A stretch of 64,000 nt of DNA from Pycnopodia helianthoides (taxonomy: Eukaryota > Echinodermata > Asteroidea > Forcipulatida > Asteriidae), in contig CM063248.1 in NCBI GenBank assembly GCA_032158295.1, positions 2,087,773 through 2,151,772 on the forward strand, given 5' to 3'. Under the pieces are notes generated by a model. It worked only from the letters and a program-made list of their open reading frames with translations. It did no database searches and was not told where the DNA came from. Both the position numbers and the translations under genes were made by a program. Positions 61,901 through 64,000 of the stretch are shown in pieces (positions within the stretch are counted from its first letter, which is position 1; every line of letters begins with the position of its first letter).

Positions 61901-62770
61901 TGCTGGTACCGATGATTGTGCATGTCTAACCGCATGCGCTTTTGCTAAAGTTCGCCCTGGCACAGTAGCTTGTGTGGAATCTGACTCCCAAAATCGGCGC
62001 AACCGAGATTTATGGCAGGGGATGACGTCAGGTTATTTGAGTCAATAGATAGAAACTAACTGCATTTTTTAAATTCAATCATTCAGAATGCTTCAAACAA
62101 AAATTTATGTTTTCATGAGAAAAAAAAAAACCCATGCCATCATTGTCATTTCAAGTCATGCTGTGCTTCCAATGAAGGTGTGAAGTTTGTTGTCCAAGTA
62201 TGGCCAACATTTTCTTGAGACCCAGGGGAAAAATTGTTCTCCTTTTATGAATGAGCTTCGTGCCTGGATCCGCCATCTATAGACCTTTCCATTGTCTATA
62301 AACAAACCATGTTGGTTGGCATGGGCGGCCGAACATTAGCAAAACAACCAATTGTGTTAACAGATGTTGTGATCAAATTCAACATTTTTGCAAACTTTAA
62401 AATTGAATAAAAATACATTCCATAATTGGTTGCTTTGTTTACAGCAAATTCAACAGTATTTTTGAATATTTGTGTAACATTGTTACAAATTTTGGCTATC
62501 GATTTTTGCATTGCATTTGTGGCTTTCCATAGTTTTCCAACCTCGGTTGGCAAAAAACTGCCGCTGTGACGTTGCAATGGAAAGGTCTACTCAATTGACC
62601 CCAGCATTTGCATTTGGAATGTATCCCTAATAAGATTGTTCCATTTTAAACACAGGAGCCCTCCATACCAGTCAACATAGAAGTGGAGCCCACGTTCGTT
62701 GCACTTGGACCTTACCACTTAGCCGTAGGGATGAACAACAGGGCCTGGTTCTACATGCTCGGAGAAAAAG
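46949..62770 (+). CDS. WDR19: WDR19 / IFT144, 5' part (exons 1-9), continues beyond the window
   Basis: Subunit of intraflagellar transport complex A, needed for retrograde transport and receptor entry in cilia. Exons: 46949-46954 (Met-Lys; alternative 43865-43870), 48369-48526, 49312-49536, 50908-51040, 52673-52754, 53996-54108, 55916-56089, 56520-56763 and 62656-62770. Together they give about 416 residues of the N-terminal WD-repeat propellers; the family is about 1,340 residues, so most of the gene lies to the right. Landmarks: MKRVFTL start, [169 protein letters not shown]. All phases fit except exon 5 to 6, which is one base too long. The identification is very sure. Confidence 0.95.
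47000..48030. other. WDR19 intron 1, no recognised features
   Basis: AT-rich. A stretch at 47270-47410 has internal repeats of GGTGTCCAAATT-type sequence, with no clear element ends. Confidence 0.4.
48029..48320. mobile_element. MITE, family G (copy 1)
   Basis: CAGGGTTCTGCCCAGGATTT at the left and GTGGGCAGAACCCTG at the right. The interior CTGGAAACCATTGCGAGATG and AATTCTGCCAGTGGTGGTTG recurs at 60645-60962. It ends just before WDR19 exon 2. Confidence 0.8.
48872..49022. mobile_element. Palindromic MITE, family F (divergent copy)
   Basis: AATTTCACGAAGCGCTAGGAC..TAGGAAGAGTTTGGTGAAATCG with TCCTAACTTAGGA blocks. It lies head to tail with the next copy. It is in WDR19 intron 2. Confidence 0.75.
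49024..49179. mobile_element. Palindromic MITE, family F (copy 3)
   Basis: GGGGTCAATTTCACAAAACT at the left and AGTTTTGTGAAATCGACCCC at the right. It is close to 38815-38971. Confidence 0.85.
49577..50592. mobile_element. pogo/Tigger-like nonautonomous DNA transposon, 1.0 kb
   Basis: CAGTCGACTCCCGTTAATA at the left and TATTAACGAGAGTCGACTG at the right, each next to TA (target duplication). Subterminal TACGAG repeats occur at both ends. No transposase frame is open, so it is an internally decayed or deleted copy. It is in WDR19 intron 3. Confidence 0.85.
51430..52620. repeat. Noisy, scrambled second copies of WDR19 intron 3-5 sequence
   Basis: 51480-51825 is an indel-rich copy of 50540-50880; 51826-51955 of 52855-53020; 51960-52400 of 51030-51490; 52440-52600 is a further copy. 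Two of the copies end in a degraded version of the exon 5 acceptor (TTTTGCAGAACCATG near 52415 and TTTGCAGACCATGG near 52580). Differences are mostly single-base losses. This looks like raw long-read gap filling and not like natural duplication. Confidence 0.7.
52673..52754 (+). CDS. WDR19: WDR19 exon 5, frame conflict at its donor
   Basis: The exon follows GGCAG and reads [16 protein letters not shown].., aligned with the family. It ends AACG|GTGAGT, leaving phase 1, but exon 6 (53996, [11 protein letters not shown]) needs phase 0. If one G of the GG at 52754-52755 is extra (AAC|GTGAGT) the frame is perfect. The region just upstream is visibly error-prone. Confidence 0.85.
53328..53686 (-). 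repeat. tRNA-Leu-like SINE
   Basis: The head on the minus strand, GTGTCGTGGCCGAGCGGATAAG..GGGTTCGAGTCCCGG; the body has the same CACCTGTGTCCCTGAGCAAG order as the 14994 copy. The tail is AATAAT repeats. It is in WDR19 intron 5. Confidence 0.85.
54130..54640. repeat. Repeat shared with 41750-41960
   Basis: Both stretches contain TAACTCGACGGGCC, GGATAAAAGTTCAAGAGTCA / GAATAAAAGTTCAAGAGTCA and AAAAGCTGTGAGAC, bounded by GGGTGCAC/CTCC-like ends (GGGTGCACCCCACCAAATAG and TTTGGTGGGGTGCACCC at 54140 and 54600 are inverted). It is a MITE-like element in WDR19 intron 6. Confidence 0.7.
54742..55090 (+). repeat. tRNA-derived SINE
   Basis: The head GAGTGGTGGCCAAGTGGTAT..GGGTTCGAATCCTGGC, body and CATTACCAGAAAT end as at 14994-15345. 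It is in WDR19 intron 6. Confidence 0.75.
55318..55905. mobile_element. Family B element with family A inserted at its TTAA
   Basis: GGGCCCAATTTTGTAGAGCT opens the element. It is interrupted at GTGCTTAA and resumes after 55880 as GCAGACTCTATGAAATTT, the expected family B end. The joined site would read GCTTAAGCAG, which is intact in the other copies. It ends next to WDR19 exon 7. Confidence 0.8.
55488..55880. mobile_element. TTAA-flanked MITE, family A (copy 6)
   Basis: Complete copy inserted into the TTAA of a family B element. The sites flanking it show directly that family A duplicates TTAA. Confidence 0.9.
57870..58457. mobile_element. piggyBac-type MITE interrupted by family A
   Basis: GTGAGTTGACCAGCCATTT before and AAGCTATTCAACTGC..GTCAGACAGTAGGAGGG-TTAA after the insert follow the order of the 6962 element. 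A complete family A copy (57896-58289) sits in the middle. Confidence 0.8.
57896..58289. mobile_element. TTAA-flanked MITE, family A (copy 7)
   Basis: TTAA and AGGAACATTACAGAACTGG ends, with the interior as in the other copies. It is in WDR19 intron 8. Confidence 0.88.
58460..59440. other. WDR19 intron 8 sequence, nothing recognised
   Basis: Mixed AT- and CT-rich sequence. CTCATTTTGGAAG/CTTCCAAAATGG-type motifs near 59240-59340 suggest another degraded palindrome, but no ends are clear. Confidence 0.4.
59451..59692. mobile_element. Palindromic MITE, family B (copy)
   Basis: Whole-length inverted repeat, GGGCCCAATTTCATAGAGCT..AGCTCTATGAAATTGGGCCC. It is the closest relative of 3361-3612, with the inside in reverse order. 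It is in WDR19 intron 8. Confidence 0.88.
60030..60165. mobile_element. Short inverted-repeat element
   Basis: TGGCCCAATCATGGCTCTGC at the left and GCACAGCCATGAAATTGGCC at the right. A related piece (GTAAGCGCAGAGGTCCGCGG..AATTTGGCCCA) lies at 56403-56450. Confidence 0.6.
60645..60962. mobile_element. MITE, family G (copy 2)
   Basis: GCAGGATTCCGCCCAGGATT at the left, GAGCAGAACCCTGG at the right, with the same interior as 48029-48320. Confidence 0.8.
61234..61677. mobile_element. TTAA-type MITE with central hairpin (family C relative)
   Basis: TTAA-AGCTAGGGTCATAGATTGG at the left, CCAATCTATGACCCTACCTTT at the right. The centre 61498-61532 is a TGAGAAACAATT..GAATCGTTTCTCA hairpin. It is in WDR19 intron 8. 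Confidence 0.8.
62300..62590. repeat. Dispersed repeat shared with 13680-13985
   Basis: The same order of CAAATTCAACATTT, GGTTGCTTTGTTT, TATTTTTGAATATTTG and CATAGTTTTCCAACC as in the TDO2 intron copy. It lies just before WDR19 exon 9. Confidence 0.7.
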
Positions 62771-63660
62771 GTAGTGTTGTGCTCAGTAGTTTTACAATGA
62801 TGAAAACAAATGACACTGTAGGATTAATCCTGAAGTTTCAAGTGGTGTTTTTCCAATAATAAAGTAACTTTTAAAAAAATCAGCTGAAAAAGAAGCTTTT
62901 TGTCTTTAAAAGCTAGTATACCTTTAATATAGACTGTGCAAGTCTTGTGTGTATTCGAACTTCAGGGACCAGGTTGCTCCCAACCATACTGAGTTCTACT
63001 GGTGCGCAATTCTGTTTCTTCAGGTACTTTAGTTTAATATAGTTTATGGCTATAAAAATTATATCATATTGTTGGAAAAGTTAAGTACAGCCATAAAATA
63101 TAAGAAAGTAAGATAAATTTCCTTGTGTCATAACTGGAAAAACAGCGCGTACCTGATTGTTTCTGCCGCGTAACTGGCCTTTCCCACGTACTTCACACAA
63201 AAATGAAGGTGAATTAGATGCACAAAAAACACAGGTTTTTTTGTTGTAGGTAATACAAGCAGAATTTGGATTGCAAGAAAAAATTTAGATTGCTTGATAC
63301 AGTTTATCGGTAAAGGGCAGCTGTTGTGTTCTTCAGTGCGAAGGATAGTTACGGACCACACACAAAAATAACCAACTGCACAATGGAGTAATAAAATTAA
63401 GCTGCACGCTAGTGGGTTAAATGAAGTTGATATGCAACGTGTTGACAGGTTGAGTGTAGTACTCACTGTGTTCAAAGGTGTCTTATTTACACTGTGAATA
63501 GTGAACCAACACAGAGGACGCCAATATTCAATTTAACGGTCATGCTCTCCTTTGCATGTTTTGCTATACCCGACACTTATCAAACAAACGCAAGAAAATC
63601 TGTTCCACCCAAGGCCGCGTAATTAAATTACTATTATTAAATGTATTCCATCGACAGTTG
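62771..63660. other. WDR19 intron 9, nothing recognised
   Basis: AT-rich. The 115-codon minus-strand frame at 63128-63475 has no domain features. Confidence 0.5.
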
Positions 63661-63668
63661 ATGGATCT

Positions 63669-63847
63669 GGGCCCAATTCCATAGAGCTGCTTAAGCACAA
63701 CAAAAATTATGCTTACCAGAATAAGGTTACCAGCCAAACTACCATGTCACATGTACAATTTGTGACTGGTATCCTGCTCATTTCTGCTAATAGCAGACAA
63801 TTGTTAAGCAATATTTTTTGCTTAAGCAGCTCTATGAATTTGGGCCC
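63669..63847. mobile_element. Palindromic MITE, family B (short copy)
   Basis: GGGCCCAATTCCATAGAGCT at the left and AGCTCTATGAATTTGGGCCC at the right, with GGTTACCAGCCAAACTACCA inside, as at 11130 and 55318. Confidence 0.85.
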
Positions 63848-64000
63848 TGATTATGACAACCACACTGATACTTTGGATATTGGAAAGAAAGAACCCTTGG
63901 TCAAAGGTCAAAGGTCTCATACCCAAAGGTCTCATACCCTCCTTTTTTCCCCCTGGCGGGTTTGATATTATCATATGTGGGTTAGAAACATTTTGTAGGT

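Overview
This is eukaryotic nuclear DNA from an animal. Three conserved animal genes are split into short exons with GT/AG introns, and most of the rest is AT-rich sequence full of small inverted-repeat transposons, tRNA-derived SINEs and simple repeats. An invertebrate deuterostome (echinoderm-like) is my best guess, from gene order, TTAGGG-type repeats and the general style of the repeats; the species cannot be proved from the sequence alone.

Layout. 1-3.7 kb: intergenic repeats. 3.8-19.4 kb (+): tryptophan 2,3-dioxygenase (TDO2), with nine recognised coding exons (6549-19402) and a possible small first exon at 3783-3814. 19.4-26 kb: intergenic, with SINEs, a nested foldback element and a palindromic element holding a TTAGGG-like array. 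26.0-35.3 kb (-): a complete cathepsin O cysteine protease (CTSO) in eight exons, including a 14-nt microexon that carries the catalytic cysteine. TDO2 and CTSO lie tail to tail, as I recall for human 4q32. 35.3-43.8 kb: a CpG-rich candidate first exon at 38182, several MITEs and an AG microsatellite. 43.9 kb to the right edge (+): the 5' part of WDR19/IFT144 (an intraflagellar transport WD-repeat protein), with exons 2-9 at 48369-62770 and two alternative, related first exons (43865 and 46949) on either side of a dead LINE.

The three genes have unrelated jobs: heme-dependent tryptophan breakdown in the cytosol, lysosomal proteolysis, and ciliary transport. Nothing suggests one joint system. 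The unusual content lies in gene structure (microexon, duplicated first exon) and in the transposons: several MITE families share TTAA target sites, with informative nested insertions, and two palindromic elements have perfect 9-bp target duplications. Several single-base frame breaks (TDO2 exon 2, WDR19 exon 5, perhaps the 38.2 kb exon) and a noisy scrambled duplication in WDR19 intron 4 (51.4-52.6 kb) look like uncorrected long-read assembly error and should be checked before any pseudogene claim.
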